NCBI GenBank assembly: GCA_965153455.1
Contig: OZ234498.1
Coordinates: 19,964,001-20,028,000, forward strand
Direction: 5' to 3'
Source of the DNA: Sphagnum compactum
Taxonomy: Eukaryota; Bryophyta; Sphagnopsida; Sphagnales
Length of the DNA: 64,000 bases
Position numbers and translations under genes: made by a program. Of the stretch, positions 49,808 through 62,045 are shown piece after piece (the first letter of the stretch is position 1; each line of letters begins with the position of its first letter). The notes beneath the pieces are model-generated. The model did no database searches. It was not told where the DNA came from and saw nothing but the letters and a program-made list of their open reading frames with translations.

Positions 49808-50876
49808 CTGGGATCCAAACCACAAAAGGATTTCAACCTGTGTACTCAGGGTAATTGGTAAGGTCAAATTGAGTAGGAGTTATCACAAAGTGTGAACAAA
49901 ACTGTTTTCAAAGAATAGGATTCTGTGATACAAGACTTTCAATTGGAATACATAAAGAATCTTGCATCCAGATGTAAGAAATACTTGACAAGCCAAACAC
50001 AACATCATAGTGCATGGAAGCTCCATGAGAGCCCGAGGATGTTCGAAATCATGTTTGTGCTTCGGAGAGGTAACTCCCTTTCACGAGCTTCATTTTCTAA
50101 CTGCACTCCTGTATTAAGCACCTTGATAAAACATACAGTAAGGTCTCAATGTCTAATGAGAAAGATATGAGGTGACATCAACTAGAAGTCAGGAATAGAC
50201 CATAGAAGCCAAGCTCAGTGCCGTATGTCTGAGTAGCTTACATGTATGTAACTTGGAAATGGTCCATCTACAAATTTTCCTGAAAAGCTAGTATTCCTGA
50301 GATTTTCCTGAAAGGCAGTCCTTGATTCTAACTTACAATAAACACTATTCTCAAATACTTGATAGTTGTATAAGCAATCTGCTTAATGTCAGGCTGCTTA
50401 GCTAACATGTAGAAATCATTAACAGCACTTGGGACTCACAAGTACCTGAAATTTTGAAGGCAACACTCATATGCTGGTGTGTATTCAGATGAGTGGGCTC
50501 AAAAACAGTATCCAGATATGAGCATGTTGACCAGAAGCATCAACCATTTGCCCTCATCAACAGACTCTTCCCAGAGTGCAAACATATAGCTAATAAATAG
50601 AACAATCAGAGATCATAAGTCCCATCACCTGGGTTCTCATGTTAGCAAGTTTACCATAATCACTCTTGAATGTAGAAGCTGCTTGTTTGACATAGGAGTA
50701 TCCAGCATACTCACCATCCATCTATGGGTCAACTTATGTTGCCAGCATTTGTGTCTGGTATGATCATCAATGACATTCTATATGAGATTCTCTGAGCTAG
50801 TGCTAGTACCGTTGGGTGTTGTGATGACTATTTGTGAGACAGGAGCATTTGTAAACTGTATCTCAGTGGATTACAT

Positions 50877-52662
50877 CTAATAGTAGAAATATCGAGTGTA
50901 GTCAGGCCCAAGAACAAATGTAACAGGGTATGGATCCTCTTTAGGTTCTTCCACCTTCTTTTCCTTGTTCTTCTTTCCCTCCTCTTCCTTCTTCTCCTCT
51001 TTCTTCTCTTCCTTTTTGTCTTCCTTGTCTTCCTTCTTTTCTTCCTTATCCTCCTTGGGGGACTCCTCTTTCTTGCCCCCTCCTTCACCTCCTCCTTGTA
51101 CCCCACCTCCACCCTTTTTCTTTCCCCCCCCCCCTCCACCACCTCCTCCTCCTCCTCCTCCCTTGGTAGCCTCCTCTTTTTTCTCGTCTTTCTTTGCCTC
51201 CCCTTTCGCCTCCTGACAAGTTATGACCACCCCAAGCTTCTGTCAGGCAATAAAAAGATTATCTCCCACTTCCTGGAAATGTTGTAATCCTGCACCTTAT
51301 CTATGTAATCTACACCTATGCACAAGAAATATTTCTCTCCAAGCCATCAGCACAGAATGGTCACCTTGCAAAGACTCCAGAGATAACAATCCAAATCTCC
51401 AGCTACAGATCGTTTAGTGAGTTTGATTTGAGATATGGCAACCCCATGAAAGATTTCAAGGTTACAGTCTACATACCTGTGTTAGACTGCTATGTCAAAT
51501 CATACTAGAAACCAGATATATCAATCAAGCTGCAATCAAGACCCAAGAGCATGCAAAATAATTGAGGGTGAAGGATTTGTCTCTTCATCATGAAGTCCAA
51601 CAACAGTAGAACACTGTAAATCAATTTAGGGTATGGGAAGCCATTTGCTATACCAATTGAAGCTTTCCAAGGGGAAGCCTACCTCCTTTCCCTCTTTAGC
51701 GGCCTGCTTCTTCTCCTCCTTCTCCTCTTTCTTCTCCTCTTTATTCTCTTCTTTAGGTTTATCCTCTTTTTTTTCCTCCTTTTTTGCCATCACCTTCTTT
51801 GGTTCCTCAGGCCAGAATTCAGTGTATTTCCCAGTTTTGGCAACTTGGCAGAAAACTTCTTCTGGCTTCACTGCCCCCATAACAGTCACTTTCTGTCCAG
51901 GAAAATCCACTTGATATGATGTGATCCCTGTGTGAAACCCAACTTCTTAGACAGAATTCCTTGTACTCTGTTGAACTTCCCTGGCAGAAAAGGATGCCCC
52001 ACAATTCCCACAGTTGCTGATCCAGCCATCTCTTATAGGGTCCTCTACTTTGGTGATAGACGTACCTAGTCAGTACAACTTGCAAACCAACCAGCTGCAA
52101 ACCTTAATACTAGAGTGGTGGTCCAATTTCTAAAAGGAAGACCAGTACTGTGATCAAACACCAAAATGACATACAAAACTAAGCCTAGAGAGGTTAACTA
52201 CCAACAAAGGAGTGATGAATCACAGATTTTGGAGAGAAGTTTCCATCAGAAATGTCCGTATTACTCAGCAGACCGAGAGCAAATAAAGGACCAAATTATG
52301 GTCGGATCTCATAAAGAGATGCCTAGCCAAATACCTTGCCAGTAGAACATTGTTGGAAGATTATGCTGATCTTTCTACCAACACATGCATGCACTTTATA
52401 GACCACTACCCCTGTACAACTGTATGCAAAATATCTATGGGGCTGAACATAAATGTTCCATCACTTCATTGTAAGTTTGAGATGGTGATGATTTGCAAGA
52501 GAGTGTTAAGGGAGAAACTGGAAGAAGCATTGACATCATCAGAGAATTAGATTGGACAGGTGGGAAGGGGATACCTGGAATTCTTTTCACTGCTCTTTTT
52601 ACAGTGCTTGCATAGCCCTCACAGTGCATCATGACTCTCAGCACCACCATCTTAACATCAGT
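50877..52662 (-). CDS. HMA-domain plant protein (HPP type), degenerate metal motif
   Basis: Heavy-metal-associated plant protein, the family of cytosolic, membrane or nuclear metal-binding adaptors. Exons: 52575-52662, 51683-51927 and 50877-51212, all GT-AG and in phase, giving 222 codons plus stop. The HMA fold spans the first two exons: KMVVLRVMMHCEGYASTVKR, then AVKRIPGITSYQV, DFPGQKVTVMGAVKPEEVF and KTGKYTEFW. The canonical MxCxxC is MHCEGYA here, so the second metal-binding Cys is replaced by Tyr. The rest is a Lys/Glu-rich linker, a run of 13 glycines (encoded at about 51125-51165), a second Lys/Glu tract, and the end LGPDYTRYFYY. There is no C-terminal CaaX box, so no isoprenylation is predicted: HPP rather than HIPP. 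The first listed exon starts after an acceptor (ttttacag), so an upstream exon is needed. A 9-nt candidate, ATG CTT GAG|gtgggt, lies at 53897-53905. Confidence 0.8.
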
Positions 52663-53896
52663 CTGTAAAATGTTGTAATCACACATGTATAATCAGACTG
52701 GGAAAGATACAGACACATATTCCAGAGATTCAAACAGTAGAACGAGGTTGATACAAACACCTCAGATTGTGTCTGGCATAACATTTGACTTCAGTGTGTA
52801 CACGGCTGCTGTCATATTTCTTTTCGATCCCCTCCAAATTAAATTCTCCCTTGAAAACCATATCCATATCTGAAAGGGATTGCCATAACAATGACATCCA
52901 GCCTAATTCTACCACCTGAAACAAGATGCATCCTTGAACACATAAATATTGTCTCAAGAGAAAATGAGCAATCATGGAAACATTGGGCTAATATTCTGTT
53001 CTGAAATGTGTGGGTTGAAGTTTGGACATGTACCAAAGACTGTCAAAAGGGTGCAAACAAACTCTTCAAATTAGTTAAATGAAAGTCTCAAGCTGAATAA
53101 GAACTGAGAGAAGTAGTCCTAAGTTCTGAATGACGTGTGTAGTGAAAGGATGTGAAAAATATTAAGAGCTTTTTGTTGGATCATCTACAAACTCAGTCAA
53201 AGCTTATAAAGTATGGCAGTGTTTCATCATCAACTGAAGGGTAACAAGATAGAACCCCGAATACAATTAAGGAACACAAGTTCAGGCAAAACAGAATGGA
53301 ATTGAGGGAAAACCAGATTTATATGAGGCAAGCGGCCTATTGACTATCATTACAACAGTACAAAAACATCACTGCAATTCTTGCTATACATTTAGAAACA
53401 GACCGAGAGGAAGTGAGATAAGATGGCATATTACACGTCCAAAATACCTACAAAACCAATCATCCAACCTACAAGAAACCCATGGAAAAAAGGCACACAA
53501 CAAATCTGAGGGCAGTGGAAAATGTTCCTTAAACCTCTGGTACAGCTTGCCAATGAAAAATTCGTAGTATAAAAGAGATCAACCTTGGGTTCTTAAAAGA
53601 AGACATGATCCTTGAAAACCCAACTCTATCCAATCCGCGTCCGCCTCTCACCAGTTTGGTTGGAGATTTCAGAACAACGAATACAGAAGCTTGGGGTAAA
53701 GATACAGCAAACAAAAAAAGTAGATACTCCAGGCAAGAAATGCCCCAAAAGCAAATCCCACCCCCACAAAGAGAGCTGGATATCCTTTTTATGTATATAG
53801 ACCAAACCCATGTTTCTTTCTTCTTAATCTAAATGCGCAGCCCAAAAGGAAAAAAAGAGAAAGTAGAGAGACACGAGAAACAGAGAGCCCACCCAC

Positions 53897-53905
53897 CTCA
53901 AGCAT
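53897..53905 (-). other. Candidate short first coding exon of the HPP gene
   Basis: ATGCTTGAG followed by a gtgggt donor would join in phase 0 to the HMA exon at 52662 (M-L-E-T-D-V-K-M). HMA proteins often have such tiny first exons, but other ATGs upstream are possible. Confidence 0.25.
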
Positions 53906-54524
53906 GATTGTGTCTGATGGACAATGTATGGTGCATGCAAAGTCTACACTCTTGGGTGACCAAGCTCGACAGTGGGCTTATCATCCAACCAAGATGCAAT
54001 CCCCTTTTTTCCAGCAGCTAGCAGGAAAAAAAAACTGGAGCTGAAAATGAATAAACGTCCCCCACCCACCCTGCAGGGCGACCAGGAGAAGTCTATGGAG
54101 CTGAAGCAAAGAGACCAAAGCCACCTATTTATTTGCTGAGAGTTCCGCAAAAAGACACCCACTTCATGATCACGCTTAAGCCAAGCCTTCAAGCAACCTA
54201 CTTACAAAGATGCAGCTCGCAGCATTCCCTGTGCACCCACCCACCTGCCCAGCTTCTTCCCTGGTACATTCTTCTTCTTCCCTCCCAAAATTCCCTCCTT
54301 AGAGAACGTTAGAGCTTTCCTTGTTCATACTCTTCTGATCCCCATAGCCGTGCACCGCATTACTCTCGCATTTGGGTGCCATCATCATCATTCATTTTGC
54401 ATGTTGTTGGTTACGTGGGTTTAGCTAATTACTAGATCAGTGCAGTTCAGACCTCTTGGAGCCTTAGTGTAAATGCGACCCTTGCACGTACTTTAGAAGT
54501 TAGTACCAGGAGTTTTTTTATTTT

Positions 54525-55210
54525 GCAGTTTTGTGATGTAGGCGACATGAGTGGCGATCATTCCCAAATAAATATTTAGAATCAGTGACGACAATTTTGG
54601 AGAAAGGTGGGAGAAAATCAATCCCCCCGTCTCCCCAACCAGTGTCTTATTTAGGAATTTTTTCACATAGTTTAAGTGGCGATCATCCATGTCAAGGTGT
54701 AGAAGCAATGACAATCATGCTTAGGAAGATGTAGCCAAATCTGGCTATAAATCATATATAAGGTACAAATCTTTAATCACCCTTCTATATTTATGGCTAC
54801 ACACTGAAAATCAAATATAGAAATCTGGCAATTTAGAAAAAAATTCTCTCACTTGTGGCAATTAAAAACCTTCCAAAATCTCCTGCCTACACTAGGAACT
54901 GTGTCCACATCAGATGAAATTTCTTCAAAATTCAGTGAAATTTCAAGAAAATTTGGCAGGAATTTGTGACAGAGTATGACCCCAGCACTTCCCAGATTTT
55001 ATTGGTGATTTTTCCCAATTTTGTAATGTCGTTTGGTGATTGTCCCCAAAAAGATTTAGCGTTAGTGCTGACAAGTTTTGAGAAAACTGTCAAAACAGTA
55101 AAAAACTGGCAGAAAAACTCCCCCCCCTACAACCAAAAACTGTGTAAAAATCTGATGGAATTTCTTCTAAATTTGGTGAAATTTGTCAGGAATTTGTGAC
55201 AGAACATTCC
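54525..55210. mobile_element. Diverged copies of the palindrome-core family
   Basis: Words tttgtgatgtag, gcgatcat, gtagccaaatctggctataa (about 54731) and, further right, caattttgtaatgtcg with ggtgattgtcccc show one or two old, rearranged copies. Flanking 55.2-56.1 kb is AT-rich, with no gene seen. Confidence 0.4.
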
Positions 55211-56177
55211 TTTTAACTTTTTGAGGCCTAAGTTCTGCACCACTTTCGACCAAATCTGTTTAGATGTTTTACTCAAATTTTTGGTCAAAGAAACTTGTTT
55301 TCCTACTAGTGATTTGCCACCACCTAACTCTAGGCTAGTGAATATAACTAAGGTGTTGTCCCCCCTTACAAATCAAGTGGACCGTCAAATTCACCATGGC
55401 CAAATTTGAGGTGGGGACAATTCTTTCCACCATGGTATCCACGTGTACCTAGATGACTGAATTTAGTTGGATTGATCAAACCTTCTATGCAAAAACAAAT
55501 CAAGGATATTGATCCTAATTTTCATATCTATGTTTTTTTTAATGATTAAAGCTAATGGTGAGACATCTAATGAAGATATCATTATTCTGATTAACTTTAC
55601 ATTAATTTTTTTTTTTAATGAGGTGAGAACTTTTGACATGATCATCATAATTACACATATTTGGAATTGGAGCAAGTTGTTTGTAAACATAAGTTGCATG
55701 CAAAATGCACCAAACCATAAGAATTGTGTCCAAAAAATTCAAATCGAGAAGTCCATGTTAATATAAAAATAAAGATAATGACATCCTGCTCCCTTTCCAT
55801 AGAAAATCCCTTTCTATCTCATAGAAGCCTCCTCATCCATAATGTTATGAACCTGGTGGTATGTTACAATTGCTTTGGTTGCCTTCATAACATGGTGATA
55901 AATGTACAATTGTCAATATTAGATGTGGAGATGAATTTGTGGTCAACAAATTCATCCTTGGTGGTTTTGCACAATCTAATTCACAAGCATGCATTAGTAA
56001 ATAAAGGTTTGAAGGTTTTTGTAAGTAAAAAAAAATAATAAAAAAAATTACACACAAAAATTATATATTTATATATATCAAAAGAAAAAAATGCAAATTA
56101 AATTATTTAAAAAAAAGAAAATAATAAAAAAAGAAAAAAATTTCACAAATAAAAATCTTTTATAAAAAGAAGGAAAC

Positions 56178-56330
56178 ACACACACATTCCCTTTCTAAAC
56201 CCTTTTCTTGTTCCAAATTAAAGTTCCAAACATAAACACTCTCCAAACCCCTTTCTTGTTCCAAACTAAAGTTACAAACAAACACACTCTCAAAACCCCT
56301 TTCTTGCTCCAAACTAAAAGTCCCAATAGA
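56178..56330. repeat. Three tandem copies of about 50-58 bp
   Basis: The unit is acactctcMaaacccctttc followed by ttgYtccaaactaaagt and cMaacawa, repeated about three times with few changes. Confidence 0.8.
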
Positions 56331-56640
56331 TATGAAAGAGAAGGAAGAAGGGCAAGGAGAAAGAGAACGAAAAAAAAAAAAACAGAGTAGGAGGAGTAAG
56401 GAGAAAGAGAAAAAAAGAAAGCAGAAAAGAAAGGGAAGAAAAAGGAGCAAGGAAAAAGAATAACAGCAAGAAGAAATAAAAGAAGAAAAGTAGACTGTAA
56501 GAGAAAGAGAAGAAACACCAAGGAGAAAGAAAGAAAAAACAACCAAAAAGAAAGAGGAAAAAAAAACAAGATAGGTTTGTGAGAGGGTGGGATGAGAAAA
56601 AAAAAAGAGCAACCAAGAAATAAGGAATTTAAAAAAAAAA
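56331..56640. repeat. Long polypurine (GA/A-rich) tract
   Basis: About 300 bp almost purely A and G on the plus strand (gaaagagaaggaagaagg-type words). It follows directly after the tandem repeat. It creates a spurious 163-codon Phe/Leu/Ser-rich open frame on the minus strand. Confidence 0.85.
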
Positions 56641-56689
56641 CAAAGCTTCATTCAACTGACAACCCACAACAGGTTTTATTGAACTAATG

Positions 56690-57000
56690 CATTGGTGGGC
56701 GTTGGGTCACGCCAACCCTATTTATACATGGAACTAAAACTGAGATTTTTGAGAAACAGACTAGAACCAGGGGGCTAATTGGAGGCTTATAGGCAGTTAA
56801 CTGTTGGTTCTGGTCTGGGTTACCCAAAACTGGACTGGAACCAAGTCTACTTTCCAGAGCTGGAACCAAAACCAGAATTTTTTTCAAAGAACTGAACAAG
56901 GAACCTGAATGTGTGGAACCCCAACTGGAACTGAAACTGTTCTAATTTATTTTTTAGAACAGAAACCTGAGGTTCTTCTGCCCAACACTGGTTTTTGGTC
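56690..57000 (-). mobile_element. hAT-type element end with ggaacc sub-repeats
   Basis: Read on the minus strand it opens with accagtgttgggcagaagaa, followed by repeated gttcc/ggaacc words. The same combination occurs at 28975-29173. No opposite terminus was located. Confidence 0.4.
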
Positions 57001-58567
57001 CTGAATGCAAGGTGTTGATGATCTATGTGCATCTCTTAAGAATATGACCAGTCTTTATATCAAATTATCTCATGCATGCAATTCATCCAAACAAATTTTC
57101 AGGTGTGGGTAAAATTTCCTAATAACTTCACTTACATGCAGGAGGCCAACAACCAAACTTGGTTGTTATCCCCTTAAGGTCCACAAAGACCTGGGCATGC
57201 TGCACACGTCTGGCAAGTAGCCACTTTGAACTGACTCCAATCAGTTTACAATTTCACAAGACCTGTGATGAGTTGTGAACAGGTCAGTTTGGAGTCCCAG
57301 CCTTTTGCGGGGTTCCAAATTCTTTTGCCTTTCTTTGGATGGCTAAAATTTCTGGAATAGAACTGACAATTAAAGACTTTTGTTGTGTGCAAATGGTCCA
57401 CTCCACAGAAAAAAAGTTTAACAGTTTGCTATACCATGTTGCATGAACTAGAAACATTGTCCAAGCTTAAATTGACTGTGTGTGAACATGGAAGGAGACA
57501 ACCCCCTCCAAAACTGAACCGTGCACATGAAAAGCTTTCTTCAACTAAAAACATGCTCAATAAACCAACAAAAAGTGATGTGAGAACGAAAACCATATCT
57601 TGACCCACTAAAAAAAGCACTGCAAACTGATTTTTTGGGTTCTGAATCCCAAAAATCTATTTGGAAGACAAAAATAATATATAAATATTTTTATTTCCAT
57701 TTGGAAGAAGTAACATCCACTTGTAAGAGATTCTCACTGAAAAATGAACACATTATTCATATTTCAATGTCCACAATTGTCATGTGCAAAAACTCATTGA
57801 ACCACTTGCACTGCAATATAGTTGCCAAACCACTAGTGCTGGATCCTTCCACTTGTGCTATAGTGGTCCTTGCTTGCCACCCAAGAAAAATTAATCACAA
57901 GTTGGATCCAAAGGTTCCCTTAAAAGAAACCAAAAGTAAGCCCCTAAAGGTCAGCATCACTTAAGTTGAATTTGCACCTTATTTCCAAGGTTCTCTAACA
58001 AGGAGTTTGCATAATCATGGTCAGGCCCATAATCTTCACAATTGTATATGATCTACAGCCAAATATGTAGATTTTTCAACTTCTCCCCCCACCCCAAAAT
58101 GTATATATGTGGAGAGATTTTCTTTTTGACTTCCTCTAATATTTCTCAGCAAAGTTACTAGTTCTTCCTTTGTTGACTTCACAGGAATACATTCTTCTTA
58201 GAACAATGTCTAGTTTCTACAGTTTCTTACAAGTAAGAAGCAAGTCTGTAACCGAAAAGGAGGATCCTACAGAATCTTGATACCCTACTCCAAACAATAG
58301 TACAGCTCAGTATGATTTTCTAATTGCTGGATCAAGCATCAAACTGTTGCTCAGATTGGAAGTGAACAATCAACATTGACAGAAGACATAATTAACCTAC
58401 ACAATTCTTGTTTACTGAATACATGTGTAAATTTGCATTCCACTGACAGCAAACAAACAGTCTAACAACACTCTTTGGATATGGTTCCAATCTCTCTGCC
58501 CAACCATGAACACCCAGATCATGCCTCTATGGACTCACACATTCCCAACGACAAACATCTATGACAT

Positions 58568-61500
58568 CTATTTTCTGCCACCTCGTCCAACATGTGAGGG
58601 GTTTTTGACTGCTCCCCGTGCTTTCTTCATTTTCTCTGCTTCTGCCATTACCTTTTCTGTTCTCCAGTGTTCAATAAGAGTTTTCCATGCTGCTTGTGAG
58701 CACTCTAATGGCCTGTCTCCTCCTCCCTCCCATTTCTTCTTCCACTTACTGCGTAGGTCTCGGAGCCGGTCCCGGATGTAATTGTACATGACATCTTTGT
58801 TCAAAACGTAAGGCGAGTAGGTGAAATCTTCATTCATTTTTGCATAGATTTTGTCCAAATTAGCTCTTGGTTGTTTCTTGATCTCCAAAATCCCAAAGTC
58901 AAGATATCCATACATGTAGCTCTTGAGCTGGGATTGCCATATTGTTTTTTCACCTACTATATAACCATTGCAGTCAGTTTTAAGGTTGTACACATGCCTC
59001 CTGTTTATCTCAGAACATTTTGGCTCATGCAGTAGGATGCGTTGAACACTCTCTCCCTCCAAGTAATTTAGTGAGCCTGGTATCTCTGGCAATTCTGCTG
59101 AATCAGGCAAATTGACGGAGCCTGGGACGTCTTGTTGGGACACAATGCTGTCATACCACTGCCTTTGCTCCTCTTGCAGCTTGCCCTTGTCATATGGTGC
59201 AAGACAAGGCTGCCCACTCACGATGGTTGTAGGGTACCCTTTTGGTGGAACAGTGTCATCATTTCCATGGTCATTGTCATTGCCAAGGTCTCTATGCTGG
59301 TCTTCAAAATCCTTTTGCCTGATACAAAGCAGTGCACAACATTCAGTGGAATTTTTGAATAAGAGGAGCAGAATAACAAAAAATCCACAAAACGTAAAAC
59401 CCTTGCCAAAACTGGGACTCAGTGCACAATGGTTGGGTTGTGTACCTCCCTTGGTGTGATGAGGATAGCACCTCATTGTGAGCTGCTGCAATGCAATGTG
59501 GTTGACCTGGTAAAGGTTGGCCAGCCAGCTCCATGGGCAGGGCAGAATCTTCCTCCTGGTGTGTTACTGATGTGAGCTCAGGTTGACTGAGGAGTGAGAC
59601 AACTCTGAGAACTTTATGAGGCCTGCAGGGTCTGTCAAGTTTTCGAAGTCACCCTCTGGGGTTTCCTGCATTGTCTCCTGGAAGAATCTCTTTCTTCTAA
59701 TATCAGAATTAAAATACAAAATCTGTCATCAACAAAATGCTATCACCTGGTGGAATACCCAATGAAATAGGGGAAAATAATTGAAATGAGGAAAGAGGAC
59801 AAGAAGAGAGAACATCATGATCATAGGAAGCATACTTTCGAGAACAATGATGGAAAATTAGAAGATAAATCTACAGCCCAGAAAGTTTTAATGCCTTCAC
59901 CTGCTCGCTGATGTATGACATATGGAGAATGTCTCTCTTAAAGTCAAACCCTGCAGTCAGCCACAACCACCTCACCTGTGCACTGACAATGCATTCAGGT
60001 ACTAATTGCTCCAAGCTCACCAGATTAGATCAATGCATTCAGGTGCTAATTGCTCTAAGCTCATTAGATTAGATCACAAATTAAGACACCAAACCTATTT
60101 GTCACCAACATAACTCCAGATAAACACAGCAGTCAATTAAAAGGAGTCAAAAGTGCACACCATGCTTCAATCCAAGGGGAAAGCTTCTAGTGGCAACTAA
60201 CTTCAGGTTTGGATTAGAGTTATAAAAATTCCCAGCAGGAAAAAAAAAAGAATGCTGTTAAGCATCAATAATTCTTATAGCATCATTTTTGTTTCTTCAA
60301 GCTAAAAGTTTTCATCAAAGGTCATATGGAAACACAAGCACACTATGATCTTTAAACCTAGTATCAACATCCCAGCTAAAATACCTACATAGGAACCTTG
60401 AGGTGGCAAAAAAATTGTAAATCATTAAAGCTTTTTCCATCCATGTTGTATGTGACATGGCGGGCATTAGTTTCTCAAATTGCCCTTGTAAGGAGACGTT
60501 GTGGACTGGACTCAACCAAGTCATCAACTTTAAGATAAACAGGCCTATATGCACATAAAAAAATGGGAAAAATTCTGAAGTTTTCATCTAATGAAGAATA
60601 TCTAAGTGAAATTTGATTGTTGCAAAATGGGTCATTATAAAGATGACCCAATTATTTTCATGCAAAGTATTTCTTTTTAAGGCTTCTTTTAACATGGGCA
60701 TACTAGGTATTGCAAATTCCTGTTGTAATGCCCACAATGGTTTCAACAAACACATTTTATAATAGCATCCAATTTTATAAGTTGTGCCATTATAACCAAA
60801 GCAATACATTTGGCATTGAGTTCATTCTTTAATTTCAGCTTCGTTGTGTCCATTAAAAGGGAAGTTTAACAAAAACTTGGATTACCGAGATAATGGCATG
60901 GGCAACACTCCTAACAGCAACATACCAGTTTCTTCTACACTACTGTCACTCATGCAACCTGCAACAGTGAAGCAAGATAGACAGTAGACTGTACCTCATT
61001 CAGGCGAAGTTCACTCTTGTACAGCTTTTGGTTCCGTCGCAGTTCATAGTCTTCCTGCAATGCAAAATCCATTTCATTAATATGAGATTTTAAATATTAA
61101 TAACTATATTATATTTGTATTTATGGACCAAATCACAATATTAAATTAATATACGAGGTTCTCATATTGACATCCAAAGACATTTAAAAGACAATTTATT
61201 AAAATCAGATGTAATTTAAAAGGTATCTATAAATTTATTACCTAAATCAGAATTTAAAATATTACATTTGAATTTTGTGAAACAAAATATTTGAAATTAA
61301 TGTAATGTCTTAAAAACTTTAAATTTTTTAAGAGTCAGTAATTATTTTAATCTTCTCAATATCAAATACACAAACATGGAGAAATACTGTACACCATTGG
61401 GCACATAAAAAAGAGCCAGTACAACATCCAGCAACATTATCTAGCAAAATGAATTCCATATGGAAAAACATGTGCTAGTTTTTTAGTGTACCTGGAGAGT

Positions 61501-62045
61501 GCATTACATGCTGTAAAGAGCCAGTGGGCTTTACAAAAATGTAATTGCCCACCTCTGTGGGTATTACAATTTTGAAAAGCCCCTCATCATTTTTTCCTGT
61601 GATACCCAGCAGGTATCCAGAAACCTACCTGCCAGTTATCATGGGAAATTGTTTTCTAAAAAGCACACAATTTTTACACAAGTAAAGCCCTTGGTGGGGG
61701 CCTATATGGGAATTGAGCCCACACTCATCCCCAGCTTGTGGGGCCCTTATTCCCATAAAGCCCTTCTTCCGAATCCATGGAATTGATTCAACACATGCAC
61801 ACACAGAATTAGTTGTAGGCTGAGTAAATGCACACGGGACATGCCAAAACTAATTGTCTATAATTTTTCTGCAGATGTAAGAGCTCCAGTATGCAACTTG
61901 CATGAGCAACTGGTTGATACCACTATAGCACTGATCCTAAGGCAGTAAAGAATTGGTGAAGAAACTGACCTCGCCATGTTGATCCAAGTAGATGGAGGGG
62001 AGGGTGCAGACCCGGTCGCCTCGCATAAGCAGGACTTGTGTTGTC
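58568..62045 (-). CDS. Multi-exon gene with Transposase_24-like C-terminal region
   Basis: Function unknown. The last exon, 58568-59319, is open for about 250 codons. It has an acidic N-terminal part (NDNDHGNDDTVPPKG), EIPGSLNYLEGESVQRI and YIRDRLRDLRSKWKKKWEGG, and it ends QAAWKTLIEHWRTEKVMAEA, EKMKKARGA and SHVGRGGRK. The pattern W..L..HW...K......K..R...........G matches plant Transposase_24 (Ptta/En-Spm) C-terminal regions. Upstream pieces on the same strand are 59567-59696 (FFQETMQETPEGDFENLTDP; donor gtaaca joins in phase to the last exon), 59901-59975 (VRWLWLTAGFDFKRDILHMS, uncertain), 60995-61054 (EDYELRRNQKLYKSELRLNE) and 61970-62045 (LLMRGDRVCTLPSIYLDQHG). The last two join in phase. 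The junction from 59901 to 59696 does not keep phase, so the middle is unresolved. It may be a host gene derived from, or fused to, a transposon domain. Coordinates cover the supported exons only. Confidence 0.5.
59750..59925 (-). repeat. About 175-bp direct repeat, copy 1
   Basis: From aatacccaatgaaataggg to ttttaatgccttcacctgct, about 80 percent identical by eye to 63772-63955. On the minus strand both copies begin with AGCRAGCAG|gtgaaggcattaaaact, a possible exon end plus intron start. Confidence 0.7.
59987..60074. repeat. 44-bp tandem duplication
   Basis: Two adjacent copies (59987-60030 and 60031-60074) of caatgcattcaggtRctaat followed by tgctcYaagctcaYYagatt agat, differing at four positions. 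Confidence 0.9.
61527..61692. repeat. Element with GGGCTTTAC/GTAAAGCCC ends
   Basis: Bounded by gggctttac at the left and gtaaagccc at the right, with interior words shared with 24790-24985 (ataccca, gtatccag, tatcatggga). Probably a small non-autonomous element; no clear target duplication. Confidence 0.45.

Noticed and set aside
50965-51216. Plus-strand frame rich in Pro, Phe and Ser
   Set aside because: It is the antisense of the Lys/Glu/Gly-rich HPP exon.
56160-56651. 163-codon minus-strand frame rich in Phe, Leu and Ser
   Set aside because: It is a product of the polypurine tract and tandem repeat; no domain, no splice context.
59987-60074. CRISPR-like repeat or satellite
   Set aside because: Only two adjacent 44-bp copies without spacers: a simple tandem duplication in plant nuclear DNA.
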